DNA of 64,000 nucleotides from Alkalicoccus luteus (GTDB lineage Bacteria; Bacillota; Bacilli; Bacillales; Salisediminibacteriaceae). Position numbers and translations under genes: made by a program. Below are positions 15,694 through 24,666 of this stretch, piece after piece (position 1 is the stretch's first letter; each line of letters starts with the position of its first letter). The stretch lies in the NCBI GenBank assembly GCA_052061695.1, contig JBPZEY010000005.1. The stretch is one strand, 5' to 3'. The notes beneath the pieces were generated by a model. It did not search any database. It had not been told where the DNA came from and saw only the letters and a program-made list of their open reading frames with translations.

Positions 15694-16665
15694 ATGGACA
15701 GGGAACTGGCACTGGAAGTCGTACGAGTTACTGAAGCAGCGGCACTTGCATCGGCTCAATGGATGGGAAGAGGACTGAAAAACGAAGCAGATGACGCAGC
15801 AACGACAGCGATGAGAGATATGTTTGATTCCGTCAACATGAATGGAACCGTCGTGATTGGGGAAGGCGAACTGGACGAAGCACCGATGCTGTATATTGGC
15901 GAAAAGCTCGGCACCGGAAACGGGCCTGAGGTTGACATTGCCGTCGATCCGCTTGAGGGGACGAATATCGTGGCAAAAGGACATCCGAACGCTATGGCCG
16001 TGATTGCTGTCGGAGACCGCGGTACGCTGCTTCATGCACCGGATATGTATATGGAAAAACTCGTCGTCGGTCCGGAAGCAGCAGGCCTGGTCAGATTGGA
16101 CGATCCGATTGAGAAGACGATTGACATCGTTGCGAAAATGAACGATAAACGGGTTCGTGACGTCACCGTAATTATTCAGGAGCGGGAGCGCCATGCCGAC
16201 CTTGTCCGGCGCGTACAGGAAAAAGGAGCTCGGGTAAAGCTGTTTGGAGACGGCGATGTGGGAGCCTCGATCGCCACCGTTATGCCTAGGACAGGTATCG
16301 ATTTATTTGTTGGAACCGGCGGCGCACCGGAGGGCGTGATTTCTGCTGCGGCGATCAAAGCGTTAGGCGGAGACATGCAGGCACGGCTTGTTCCGCACAA
16401 TGACGACGAATTTGAACGCTGCGTGAGCATGGGTCTTGCGGATCCCCGCTGCCTGCTGGGACTGGACGACCTCGTAAAGGGAGAAGACGCCATCTTTGCC
16501 GCAACAGGTGTATCAAGCGGGGAACTGCTGGAAGGAGTACGCTTTCTGGGACAGGATCTCGTTGAAACCGATACGATCGTTATGCGGGCAAAGACGGGGA
16601 CGGTGCGCTTTATTAAAGCCCATCACCGTCTTAACCGTAAGCCTCACCTTCAGGAAACGGAATAA
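15694..16665 (+). CDS. glpX: Fructose-1,6-bisphosphatase class II (GlpX)
   Basis: Metal-dependent gluconeogenic phosphatase removing the 1-phosphate of fructose-1,6-bisphosphate. The 323-residue protein has VVIGEGELDEAPML near residue 50 and VDIAVDPLEGTN near 80 (metal-binding acidic motif). DGDVGASIATVMP and GTGGAPEGVISAAA follow, all typical of GlpX. The ATG at 15694 has GGAGG 7 nt upstream; the ATG at 15688 is too close to that ribosome binding site. It is monocistronic with a strong terminator. Confidence 0.94.
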   Translation: MDRELALEVVRVTEAAALASAQWMGRGLKNEADDAATTAMRDMFDSVNMNGTVVIGEGELDEAPMLYIGEKLGTGNGPEVDIAVDPLEGTNIVAKGHPNAMAVIAVGDRGTLLHAPDMYMEKLVVGPEAAGLVRLDDPIEKTIDIVAKMNDKRVRDVTVIIQERERHADLVRRVQEKGARVKLFGDGDVGASIATVMPRTGIDLFVGTGGAPEGVISAAAIKALGGDMQARLVPHNDDEFERCVSMGLADPRCLLGLDDLVKGEDAIFAATGVSSGELLEGVRFLGQDLVETDTIVMRAKTGTVRFIKAHHRLNRKPHLQETE

Positions 16666-16668
16666 ACG

Positions 16669-16711
16669 AACAAGCACGTCCGGATCAGCTGATCCGGACG
16701 TGCTTGTTTTA
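16669..16711. terminator. glpX terminator (also for convergent yutD)
   Basis: Perfect stem ACAAGCACGTCCGGATC / GATCCGGACGTGCTTGT with a 2-4 nt loop, then TTT. It overlaps the last codons of yutD. Confidence 0.93.
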
Positions 16712-17029
16712 TGCTTGCTCTGCTTCCTGCTTATTCTCCCGGCTTTCCTGCTGCTTAGCGCTCGTTTTTTTCAGCACAAAGTAGGCGCAGCCGAAATTAC
16801 AGTATTCATAAATGTACTCCTGTAAAAAGCTGATTTTCGTATCAGGTGACGATTTACGATGCTGTTCCTCAAAGAAACCTTTTAGTCGAAGCTGCTCGTA
16901 GCCCCAGTCCCCTACAATATAATCGTATTTGTTTAAAATATCGCTGTAGCGGTTTTTAAAAGCTTCTTCATCCCAACCGTCCCGTACGTCTTCTACGATT
17001 TCATACGTATTGCCTGACATGGTAATCAA
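16709..17029 (-). CDS. yutD: YutD family protein (DUF1027)
   Basis: About 106 residues. The core NTYEIVEDVRDGWDEEAFKNRY, DYIVGDWGYEQLRLKGFF and YCNFGCAYFVLKK segments match the Firmicutes YutD family, whose function is unknown. The CNFGC pair is conserved. A Lys/Glu/Gln-rich tail ends the protein. TTG at 17029 follows AGGTG by 6 nt; a GTG three codons earlier is the alternative. It lies 38 bp behind lipA, as in other bacilli, and is probably co-transcribed. Confidence 0.83.
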   Translation of the reverse strand: MITMSGNTYEIVEDVRDGWDEEAFKNRYSDILNKYDYIVGDWGYEQLRLKGFFEEQHRKSSPDTKISFLQEYIYEYCNFGCAYFVLKKTSAKQQESRENKQEAEQA

Positions 17030-17067
17030 CGGCTTCACCTGCCTTTCTGCTGCCTGGGCACCAGTGA

Positions 17068-17952
17068 TTAAGCATTAGCCTGTGCTGCATTTACCTGCTC
17101 ATCTGCATGGTAGGAAGAGCGAACGAGAGGTCCTGCTTCACAGTGCTTGAATCCTTTGGAAAGTGCGATTTCTTTCAGTTCTGCAAATTCTTCCGGAGTC
17201 CAGTATTTTTTGATTTTTAAGTGAGACTTTGTCGGCTGCAAATATTGGCCGATCGTCATAATATCCACATCTGCTGCGCGCAGATCGTCCATCACTTCGA
17301 TAATTTCTTCTTTCGTTTCACCGAGACCAATCATAAGACTGGATTTCGTTGGAATCGCCGGATTGAGCTCCTTTGCTTTCTTTAACACACCGAGCGTTCG
17401 GTCATACGTAGCTCGAGCACGCACGCGCGGCGTCAGACTGCGGACCGTTTCAATGTTGTGATTGAAAATTTCCGGCTTCGCATCAATCAGCGTTTTGACG
17501 TTCTCTTCTTTACCGCCCATATCAGAAGGAAGCACTTCAATGCTCGTATTCGGGTTCATCGCACGCACCTGCCGCACGGTTTCCGCAAACACTGCTGCCC
17601 CGCCGTCACGAAGATCGTCGCGCGCTACAGCTGTAATGACGACGTGCTTGAGTCCCATGACCTGAACAGACTCTGCTACTCGCTGCGGCTCATCCCAGTC
17701 AAGCTCATTCGGCAGACCTGTTTTTACTGCACAGAAGCGGCATGCTCTCGTGCACACATCCCCTAAAATCATAAACGTTGCGGTTTTACGCTCTGCCCAG
17801 CATTCGTGAATGTTCGGACACTTCGCCTCTTCACACACTGTATGCAGGCGCTTCTCTCTCATCAATTTCTTTAATCCTTTATACGACTCGTTCGTATTCA
17901 GCTTTATCTTCAACCACTCGGGCTTACGCAGATACTCCTCCTGCTTGGCCAT
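17068..17952 (-). CDS. lipA: Lipoyl synthase
   Basis: Radical SAM enzyme inserting two sulfurs into octanoyl groups on GcvH or E2 lipoyl domains. The 294-residue protein has the auxiliary-cluster motif CEEAKCPNIHEC near residues 40-51 and the radical SAM motif CTRACRFC near 67-74. The C-terminal RSSYHADE is the conserved R-S-S-Y-H block. ATG start with a G-rich ribosome binding site. It depends on the Fe-S machinery encoded nearby and on lipoyl-carrier GcvH encoded at 36.1 kb. It heads the lipA-yutD unit. Confidence 0.95.
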   Translation of the reverse strand: MAKQEEYLRKPEWLKIKLNTNESYKGLKKLMREKRLHTVCEEAKCPNIHECWAERKTATFMILGDVCTRACRFCAVKTGLPNELDWDEPQRVAESVQVMGLKHVVITAVARDDLRDGGAAVFAETVRQVRAMNPNTSIEVLPSDMGGKEENVKTLIDAKPEIFNHNIETVRSLTPRVRARATYDRTLGVLKKAKELNPAIPTKSSLMIGLGETKEEIIEVMDDLRAADVDIMTIGQYLQPTKSHLKIKKYWTPEEFAELKEIALSKGFKHCEAGPLVRSSYHADEQVNAAQANA

Positions 17953-18297
17953 AGAAGCTCACGCCCCTTCATTAGATTCATTATTACTTTACCATAATAA
18001 TGCATTCTTCTCCAAGGCGAGGAGTGTGATTTATTTGAGAACTCGTTCCTTTTTCCTGCACCATCCTCCGGCAGCTGATCCATCCGTTCATAGAAGATAA
18101 CGTTCTTGGTCAAAATAAGCCTTTCCCACCTGAAACCTCTTTAAACGTACAAAGCTGCTGGAACTGCTGCTCTTTTAAGAGCGTGTACAGCGGTCACCCT
18201 GAGAAAGAACCGAAGAGAAGCCCGAGGCAGGCTAGGTAAGCAAAGAGGAATACAACCAGACGAATAATCAGGATAGCTGATAGACTTTGTCAACAGC
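17953..18297. other. Intergenic region upstream of lipA
   Basis: No coding sequence is recognised on either strand. It must contain the lipA promoter near 17980-18030, but no clear -35/-10 pair was identified. No tRNA, repeat or riboswitch motif was seen. Confidence 0.4.
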
Positions 18298-18337
18298 CTG
18301 AAAAGAGCAGCCCCTGAAGAAGGGCCGCTCTTTTGAA
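18298..18337 (-). terminator. Terminator of the sodium symporter gene
   Basis: Stem AAAAGAGCAGCCCC / GGGCCGCTCTTTT with a short loop, 27 bp behind the stop of the symporter gene. Confidence 0.85.
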
Positions 18338-18363
18338 ATATGCTGATTTAGTCCAGGCTTTTT

Positions 18364-19713
18364 TTAGGCTCCGAAAATATTCTGGAACAAGATCCAGGCG
18401 ATTCCGATTGGGGCAACGATTCGAAGCATCCAGAGCCAGAGAACGCCGAATGGCGAGTTCGTCAGACCAGTTTCCTTCAGTGCATCAACCTGGTTCCAGC
18501 CCCATCCGACGAACAGCGCTACGATCATTCCAGCTAGAGGAAGCGTATACTGGTCCGTGATCGTATCGATCAGATCAAGGAATGGCAGTCCGAAGAATTC
18601 GAACGTGAGCGGTCCGCCCTGGCTGAGTGCTGACGGGATACCGAATACGGTAACCGCAATACCTGCAAGAAGCGTTGCTTTACGACGGTTCCAGTTCAGC
18701 TGGCGCATCACATACGATACGCTTACTTCCAGCAGGGAAATCGCAGAAGACAGCGCAGCGATTGCGACCAGGAAGAAGAAGAAAATCCCAAAGATCGTAC
18801 CTGCTCCGCCCATCTGGTTGAATACTTCCGGAAGTACGATAAAGATCAGACCAGGGCCATCGTCCGGCTCTACGTTTGCAAACGTGAATACCGCAGGGAA
18901 AATCACGATACCTGCGACGATCGCAAACAGCGTATCAAGCGTCACAACACTACCCGCTGCCGTCGTCAAATTCGCTTCACGAGACAGATAGCTGCTGTAG
19001 GTGATCATTGCACCCATACCGAGTGAGAGCGTAAAGAATGCTTGTCCAACAGCAGAGGACCATACCCCAGGCTCTGCAAACGCGGACCAGTCCGGTGTGA
19101 ACAGGAAGGCAAGACCTTCGCCTGCGCCGTCAAGGGTCAGACTGTAAACAGCTAAGAAAATAAGGATGATGGCAAGGAGCGGCATGAAGATTTTATTCGA
19201 CAGCTCAATCCCCTTCTTAACGCCGAAGAAGACAATTCCGAGTACAAGGGCCATGAAGATGACCTGCCAGACAACCGGTGCTGCAGCTCCGCCGATAAAG
19301 GTCACGAAGAAGTCAGCGTAGTTGCCTTCCCCTACTCCAGTTGCCTGTCCAGTCAGATAGGCGAAGAAGTAGTAAACAACCCAGCCGGCAATAACGCCGT
19401 AAAAGGACAAGATTAAAAAGGACGTCAGCACCCCTAGGATACCACCGATGACCCAAGGTTTCCCTGGTGCAATATTGTTGTAGGATCCGACTACATCAGA
19501 CTGTCCGCGGCGTCCGACGGAAAATTCCGCAAGCAGGACCGGCAGCCCGATCAGGAAGATACACAGCACATAAATGAGCAGAAAAGCGGCACCCCCGCTT
19601 TCGCCGGCGACATAGGAAAAGCGCCAGATATTTCCGAGTCCGACGGCGGACCCAACTGCCGCAAGGATAAAGCCAAGTTTCGTTGCAAATTGTTCTCGTT
19701 GATTGGTAACCAC
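18364..19713 (-). CDS. Sodium-dependent transporter, neurotransmitter:sodium symporter family
   Basis: Na+-coupled importer of the NSS/SNF family (LeuT/MhsT-like), probably for an amino acid. The 449-residue protein has about 11-12 membrane helices. The N-terminal signature KLGFILAAVGSAVGLGNIWRFSY forms the unwound TM1 that binds Na+ and substrate. GMGAMITYSSYLSREAN in TM6 and the paired glycines are also typical. GTG start with GGGAGG 9 nt upstream, driven by a consensus promoter at 19833-19861. It is monocistronic. B. subtilis YocR/YhdH are relatives; substrate is not determined. Confidence 0.9.
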   Translation of the reverse strand: MVTNQREQFATKLGFILAAVGSAVGLGNIWRFSYVAGESGGAAFLLIYVLCIFLIGLPVLLAEFSVGRRGQSDVVGSYNNIAPGKPWVIGGILGVLTSFLILSFYGVIAGWVVYYFFAYLTGQATGVGEGNYADFFVTFIGGAAAPVVWQVIFMALVLGIVFFGVKKGIELSNKIFMPLLAIILIFLAVYSLTLDGAGEGLAFLFTPDWSAFAEPGVWSSAVGQAFFTLSLGMGAMITYSSYLSREANLTTAAGSVVTLDTLFAIVAGIVIFPAVFTFANVEPDDGPGLIFIVLPEVFNQMGGAGTIFGIFFFFLVAIAALSSAISLLEVSVSYVMRQLNWNRRKATLLAGIAVTVFGIPSALSQGGPLTFEFFGLPFLDLIDTITDQYTLPLAGMIVALFVGWGWNQVDALKETGLTNSPFGVLWLWMLRIVAPIGIAWILFQNIFGA

Positions 19714-19832
19714 GATGAAATCCCTCCCTCTCTATTTATCGAACCATGGTACGCTATTCGTATGATCTCCCCCTGATACTTCCCTCCTTATCGATTTCCA
19801 TAATTAATCAAAAAAGGCTTCTTTGCTATTTC

Positions 19833-19861
19833 ATTATAATTATATAATGGAAAATTGTCAA
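19833..19861 (-). promoter_or_regulatory. Consensus sigma-A promoter of the sodium symporter
   Basis: TTGACA (19856-19861), 17 bp, TATAAT (19833-19838) on the minus strand, a perfect consensus. The leader is about 110 nt. The remaining bases 19862-20045 hold no recognised element. Confidence 0.88.
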
Positions 19862-20048
19862 AGACTTTTCTGAATATTTCTTTTATGTAGAAAATTGAAA
19901 TTATCGTTAGTATATCAACGTTTTCGACGGGTTTCTACACGTTTTGCAGTATCCTCATGGAAAATTAATTATTTTTTTCTCATAATGTATACAAGCGCGT
20001 ATAAACACCGTTATACGAGGACTGTATCGTAACGAGCCAACCTTCATG

Positions 20049-20096
20049 AAAAAACGAGTGTCTTTCCGCAGGAACACGGAAAAACACTCGTTGAGG
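20049..20096 (-). terminator. nhaC-family gene terminator
   Basis: Long stem AACGAGTGTCTTTCCG / CGGAAAAACACTCGTT with a short loop, followed on the minus strand by T's. Confidence 0.85.
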
Positions 20097-20105
20097 GTTT
20101 CGGTT

Positions 20106-21680
20106 TTATGATATTGCGGCAGAACGATCATCTAACCGCTTCGTGTAGATACGAATGCCGAACAGCAGCAGCGCCAGCATCCCGGCTCCGGCAGCGAGCC
20201 CAAGCAGCGTGCTGCCCGTAAGGCCGAGCACGAGGAATGAGGCGGATGCCGTGACACCGATTAGAAGCGCATACGGCAGCTGCGTGAGCACGTGATCGAT
20301 GTGATGACTCCCTGCACCTGCTGAGGACAGAATGGTCGTATCCGAAATCGGCGAGCAGTGATCTCCAAAAATGGATCCGGCCAGAACAGCCGCCAGCACT
20401 GGCAGCATGAGCGTAATATCAACAGCCGCAGCGATATCTCCGGCAATCGGCAGCATGATGGCGAATGTGCCCCAGGAAGTTCCTGTGCTGAATGCCATAA
20501 ATCCTGCAAGTACAAACAGCAGAACTGGAAGCAGCGCCGCTGGAATAAAGGTATCCACCTGTGATGCCAGGTACTCCCCTGTTCCGAGCGCATCAATGAC
20601 TTCAATAATCGTCCATGCAAACACGAGAATATATACAGCCGGAAGCATCGACTTTACCCCGCTCCAAAGTCCGAGTCCGATCTGAGAAACACGGATACGG
20701 CGGAAGAAAGCGAGGATGAGCGCAGATGCAAAGCTGATTAACCCGCCGTACAGCAGTGCAGCAGCGACGTCTGTGTTTTCAAACACAGCCAGGATGCTGG
20801 CTTCCCCTTCCGTTCCTTGAATGCCGGTGATGACCATAAACAGAACGGTTGCTCCGATAAGAATTAAAATGGGGATAACTAGATCGGCAACCTTCCCATC
20901 CGTTTGCGGAACAGTCTCTTCGTTTTCGCCGGGTATAGCCCCGCGGGAACGGTCTACCAGTTCACCTGTTTCGATTGCCCGGTGTTCATGTTTACGCATC
21001 GGTCCAATATCCAGCTTCCAGTAGGCGACGGCAAATACGGCAATGATCGCAAATACCGCATAGAAATTCATCGGTGCAATCATCAGAAATGCCTGCAGCG
21101 ATCCATACTGGGCTACGCCATGAGTGGCCAGAATCCCCCCGATAATCGTGATGATGTACGCACCCCAGCTGGAAACCGGTGATATAACGCACATCGGCGC
21201 TGCTGTCGAATCGACGACGTAAGCAAGCTTCGCCCGGGAAATACGATGCCTGTCCGTCAACGGTCTGCTGACGTTCCCGACCGTTAAGCTGTTGAAATAA
21301 TCATCAATAAAGATGATGATGCCAAGGAAGCCAGCAGTGAACTGTGCTCCTGCCCGGGTTTTCACACGCGCAAGCGCCCACTCCCCAAATGCACGGCCAC
21401 CTCCGGTGATCGTGATAAGAGCTGCGATCATCCCCAGCAGAAAGAGAAACAGAATAATATAAAATTCCCACGTATTCACCCCGTCAGCTGTCCAGAAAAT
21501 CGACGTGACGGTTCCTGCTATATCGGCAATGGCCGCATTTACAAACATATCCTCTGTCTGATGCACCATCAGCGCACCGACAATAATCCCTGCTCCGAGT
21601 GACAGCAGCACACGCTTTGTAATCAGTACAAGTACGAGTGCGAGCACCGGCGGCAGCAGTGATAAAATTCCATGTTCCAC
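20106..21680 (-). CDS. NhaC superfamily transporter, predicted lysine transporter (LysW-type)
   Basis: A 524-residue polytopic protein of the NhaC Na+/H+ antiporter superfamily. Family segments include FLGIIIFIDDYFNSLTVG near residue 130, VDSTAAPMCVISPVSSWG near 165, and GSIFGDHCSPISDTT near 430. The GTG at 21680 is chosen because GGAGG stands 9 nt upstream; the ATG three codons earlier touches the ribosome binding site. The 5' leader is a lysine riboswitch plus terminator. L-box-controlled NhaC-family genes are predicted lysine transporters in Firmicutes, so lysine is the likely substrate rather than Na+ alone. That is inference from regulation. Confidence 0.88.
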   Translation of the reverse strand: MEHGILSLLPPVLALVLVLITKRVLLSLGAGIIVGALMVHQTEDMFVNAAIADIAGTVTSIFWTADGVNTWEFYIILFLFLLGMIAALITITGGGRAFGEWALARVKTRAGAQFTAGFLGIIIFIDDYFNSLTVGNVSRPLTDRHRISRAKLAYVVDSTAAPMCVISPVSSWGAYIITIIGGILATHGVAQYGSLQAFLMIAPMNFYAVFAIIAVFAVAYWKLDIGPMRKHEHRAIETGELVDRSRGAIPGENEETVPQTDGKVADLVIPILILIGATVLFMVITGIQGTEGEASILAVFENTDVAAALLYGGLISFASALILAFFRRIRVSQIGLGLWSGVKSMLPAVYILVFAWTIIEVIDALGTGEYLASQVDTFIPAALLPVLLFVLAGFMAFSTGTSWGTFAIMLPIAGDIAAAVDITLMLPVLAAVLAGSIFGDHCSPISDTTILSSAGAGSHHIDHVLTQLPYALLIGVTASASFLVLGLTGSTLLGLAAGAGMLALLLFGIRIYTKRLDDRSAAIS

Positions 21681-21705
21681 GTTCGTCATCCTCCCTTTTA
21701 TCCAT

Positions 21706-21737
21706 ACAAAAAGAGCAGGGGAAGCCCCTGCTCGTTG
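21706..21737 (-). terminator. Riboswitch terminator of the lysine leader
   Basis: Stem GAGCAGGGG / CCCCTGCTC and a T5 run on the minus strand. It lies between the lysine aptamer and the ribosome binding site, the expression platform for transcription attenuation. Confidence 0.9.
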
Positions 21738-21759
21738 TATCACAGTTGATTCCTCCGTC

Positions 21760-21935
21760 AGGCAGCTCTCCACAGTTCCCTGTGACAGTGCTTTATCTGT
21801 TCAATAAAGCCCCAGCTGAATGAACCGGCTGTCCATTCGCTTCGGCAGCATTGCCTTTCCTGAATCGTCCCTGCCCTGCCGGACTCGGATTCAGTACTGA
21901 TCGCAGCTGCTCCTCCACCTCACATGACGTGAGGT
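21760..21935 (-). ncRNA. Lysine riboswitch (L-box) aptamer
   Basis: The minus-strand leader carries L-box landmarks in order: GGTGGAGGAGC at the 5' P1 side, GAAAGGCAATGCTGCCGAAG, CAGCTGGGG, ACTGTCACAGGGAACTG, and TGGAGAGCTGCC closing P1. Lysine binding should stabilise P1 and allow the downstream terminator to form, repressing the transporter. An extra hairpin, ACCTCAC/GTGAGGT (21917-21935), overlaps the 5' strand of P1 and may compete with it. Confidence 0.92.
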
Positions 21936-21964
21936 ATCTACCATTTATTCATTATGACTGTGGA

Positions 21965-21993
21965 ATCATATCACAGATTCTGACCGTCTTCAA
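21965..21993 (-). promoter_or_regulatory. Promoter of the lysine-riboswitch transcript
   Basis: TTGAAG (21988-21993), 17 bp, TATGAT (21965-21970), minus strand. It lies at the very end of dfrA, so the transporter is transcribed independently of thyA-dfrA. Confidence 0.7.
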
Positions 21994-22474
21994 CCACTCT
22001 CTCCAAAGTCTGAAAAGTGTGAGGATGCTGATTTTTCTCATCCATCTGACCGTTCATCTCCGCTGTAACGGCCCATTCCTTTTCGTCGAATGGAGGAAAG
22101 AACGTATCGCCTTCAAACGAAGCATCGATGCGTGTCAAATACATACGTGCCGCATAAGGAAGAAACATTTCGTACAGCTCTGCTCCCCCCATGATGACGA
22201 TTTCTTCGTCTTCCGCTGCGAGTGCCAATATGTCATTCATATCGCTGATCGTTTCGATTCCTTCATGCGAAAAAGAAGCGTCGCGCGTCAGCACGAGGTT
22301 ACGCCGTTTCGGGAGAGGTCTGCCGATTGATTCAAACGTCTTACGCCCCATCACGACCGTTTTATGCAGCGTCGTCTGCTTGAAAAAAGCTAGATCGCCC
22401 GGCAGCTTCCACGGCATGCCCCCGTCCTTACCGATGACCCTGTCCCGATCCATGGCCGCAATCATCGAAATCAT
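21971..22474 (-). CDS. dfrA: Dihydrofolate reductase
   Basis: NADPH-dependent reduction of dihydrofolate to tetrahydrofolate, regenerating the cofactor oxidised by ThyA. The 167-residue protein has ISMIAAMDRDRVIGKDGGMPW with the substrate-loop Trp, a catalytic acidic residue in WKLPGDLAFFKQTT, the NADPH-binding GRKTFESIGRPLP, and IMGGAELYEMFLP. It overlaps the thyA stop by 4 bp (ATGA), so it is translationally coupled. Confidence 0.95.
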   Translation of the reverse strand: MISMIAAMDRDRVIGKDGGMPWKLPGDLAFFKQTTLHKTVVMGRKTFESIGRPLPKRRNLVLTRDASFSHEGIETISDMNDILALAAEDEEIVIMGGAELYEMFLPYAARMYLTRIDASFEGDTFFPPFDEKEWAVTAEMNGQMDEKNQHPHTFQTLERVVEDGQNL

Positions 22475-23265
22475 ACCGACACCTTCCCTTTAATCGCAGG
22501 GTGCGGATCATATCCGGACAGCTCAAAGTCTTCGAACGTAAAATCTTCGATTCGCTTTACATCCGGGTTGAGCTTCATGATTGGCAGCGGGCGCGGATCG
22601 CGCGAAAGCTGCTCTTTTACCTGCTCTACATGATTATTATAAATGTGCACATCGCCAAACGTATGCACAAAATCCCCTGGCTTCAAGCCGCATTCCTGAG
22701 CGATCATCATTGTCAGGAGCGAGTAGGAACCGATGTTAAACGGCACCCCCAAAAACACATCCGCCGACCGCTGATACAGCTGGCAGGAAAGTCTGCCGTC
22801 TGCCACATAAAATTGAAACAGGCAGTGGCATGGTGCAAGCGCCATTTCATCAAGCTCTCCTACGTTCCAAGCGTTCACGACCATTCGACGTGAATCCGGA
22901 TTCGACTTAATCGTGTCAATCACGTTCCGCAGTTGATCGATTTGTCTGCCATCCGGCGCCGGCCAGCTTCTCCACTGCCGGCCGTAGACGGGACCAAGGT
23001 CCCCATCGTCACCAGCCCACTCGTTCCAAATTCGTACGCCGTTCTCCTGCAGGTACTTCACGTTTGTATCACCTTTAATGAACCAGAGCAGCTCATAGAT
23101 CATCGCCTTTACGGCCATTTTCTTTGTCGTCACAAGTGGAAAGCCTTCTTCTAAATTCATGCGCATCTGATAGCCGAATGTGCTGATCGTTCCTGTACCG
23201 GTCCGGTCTTCTTTAGCAGTTCCGTTCTCTAAAACGTGTCTGCACAGATCGAGATAGGTTTTCAT
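22471..23265 (-). CDS. thyA: Thymidylate synthase (ThyA type)
   Basis: Converts dUMP to dTMP using methylene-tetrahydrofolate. At 264 residues it matches the short ThyB/E. coli-like form. The catalytic Cys lies in ALAPCHCLFQFYV near residue 146, the phosphate-binding arginines in RTGTGTISTFGYQ and DPRPLP, and the dUMP site in RSADVFLGVPFNI. ATG with GGAGG 6 nt upstream. It forms a two-gene unit with dfrA. Confidence 0.96.
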   Translation of the reverse strand: MKTYLDLCRHVLENGTAKEDRTGTGTISTFGYQMRMNLEEGFPLVTTKKMAVKAMIYELLWFIKGDTNVKYLQENGVRIWNEWAGDDGDLGPVYGRQWRSWPAPDGRQIDQLRNVIDTIKSNPDSRRMVVNAWNVGELDEMALAPCHCLFQFYVADGRLSCQLYQRSADVFLGVPFNIGSYSLLTMMIAQECGLKPGDFVHTFGDVHIYNNHVEQVKEQLSRDPRPLPIMKLNPDVKRIEDFTFEDFELSGYDPHPAIKGKVSV

Positions 23266-23278
23266 GAGAATCCTCCTT

Positions 23279-24652
23279 TTATTTCGTCACCGGCGATGCC
23301 TTGCCGTACGTCTTTTCCAGCTTCCAGGCAAGTACATCCCGCAAAAATTCCGGCATAAAGTACTGTTTTGAATGGAGATCATTCATCAGCGGATATAAAT
23401 GGCTGAACGTAAATAGATCCGGAACAGCCAGGCTGTAGATACGGCGGTCTTCAATCAGCCGCTCGGCATCTCCATTTATGAGGCCCTCCCTGCCATAAAA
23501 AGATGTCATTCCAAGCACTTTCCCGCGAAAGCCGTAGCCTCGCAGACGGTAGTGAATCATCGTTTCTTCATTGGAAAGACGGATGATTTTCTTTAAATCG
23601 GTTCCCTCGATTTTTACGACAGCAGGGTTGATTGGATGAGGACAGATTTGATGGAGATGATGTCGCGTGACCTGGCCTGCAGGCAGGCTGTTTAACAGCA
23701 GTCCGGCATTGAACATAGCTGCATCTGCGCTGCACCACTCACGAAGGCCCTCTGCGGCAAGTGCGGTAAGCGAGGACGGTTCATACCAGGAAACGTGCAG
23801 CGCTTCAGGCAGTTCAGCGACCGGATGATAAAGCTGAGGCAGTGCTTCTGCTTCCAGCCGCTCCAGATGACGCCCGGTTTCGCCATCCCCCCGGATGCCC
23901 TTTACTTCATGAGTGTGAATATGCTTGACACGCGCCGGACTGCCGCTTTCTGTTTCGATCGTAATTTCGCCAATATGGGAAGCGGAACGTCCGCACTGGT
24001 GAATCCACGTTTGATGATGCAGCTCGCCATTCTCCAGAACATGATGCGTATGGGCTCCGAGTATCACCGAGATAGCTGGAAACGCCTCTGCTAGTTCGCG
24101 GTCAAGCCGAAGTCCGAGGTGGGATAAACAGATGATGCCGTCAGCATGCCGGCTCATCTCAGGGAGAAGCTCGCCCATCTCCTGCAGTGGGTCTTCCACT
24201 TTCCATCCGAGCTCCTCATAAAACTGATAAAACGGAATGGTTAATCCAACGACCGCAAGCCGGTAGCCATCCGGGAGTGTGTAAAGCTCCCACGGCTTGC
24301 ACCAGGATGGACGATTACCATCCGGATGGTACAGGTTGGCTACGAGTACATCAAACTCTGCTCGTTCATAGAGAGATTCAAGTGCCGCTTTCGGCAGTGT
24401 GATGCCTTCGTTATTACCGATGGTCACTGCGTCATAGCGCATCTCGTTTAACAGCTCCGTGTTTCCACGACCCATCAGGCCTTCTGTTAACGGGTGCACC
24501 CGGTCGCAGTGATCGCCTATATCATAAAGGAGGACATGCTCACCTCGCTCTTCTGCTGCTTTCCGTTTCACCTTCAGCAGGGCAGCAGCAGCAGGCCACT
24601 GGTCCAGCTCGCTGTGAAGATCATTTGTATGCAGAATCGTTACTGTTGCCAC
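23279..24652 (-). CDS. yunD: Metallophosphoesterase / 5'-nucleotidase family protein YunD
   Basis: A 457-residue protein with an N-terminal calcineurin-like phosphoesterase domain: ILHTNDLHSELD at residues 6-17, YDIGDHCDR near 43, IGNNEG near 77 and ILGAHTHH near 195. A C-terminal 5'-nucleotidase domain (about 270-445) follows. No signal peptide is visible, so it is cytoplasmic, as for B. subtilis YunD. GNNEG replaces the usual GNHE/GNHD: the catalytic-dyad His position is Asn, shared by the YunD subfamily as far as I recall. The exact substrate is unknown. GTG start with AGGAGG 7 nt upstream. Confidence 0.88.
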   Translation of the reverse strand: MATVTILHTNDLHSELDQWPAAAALLKVKRKAAEERGEHVLLYDIGDHCDRVHPLTEGLMGRGNTELLNEMRYDAVTIGNNEGITLPKAALESLYERAEFDVLVANLYHPDGNRPSWCKPWELYTLPDGYRLAVVGLTIPFYQFYEELGWKVEDPLQEMGELLPEMSRHADGIICLSHLGLRLDRELAEAFPAISVILGAHTHHVLENGELHHQTWIHQCGRSASHIGEITIETESGSPARVKHIHTHEVKGIRGDGETGRHLERLEAEALPQLYHPVAELPEALHVSWYEPSSLTALAAEGLREWCSADAAMFNAGLLLNSLPAGQVTRHHLHQICPHPINPAVVKIEGTDLKKIIRLSNEETMIHYRLRGYGFRGKVLGMTSFYGREGLINGDAERLIEDRRIYSLAVPDLFTFSHLYPLMNDLHSKQYFMPEFLRDVLAWKLEKTYGKASPVTK

Positions 24653-24666
24653 GCCGGGACCTCCTT

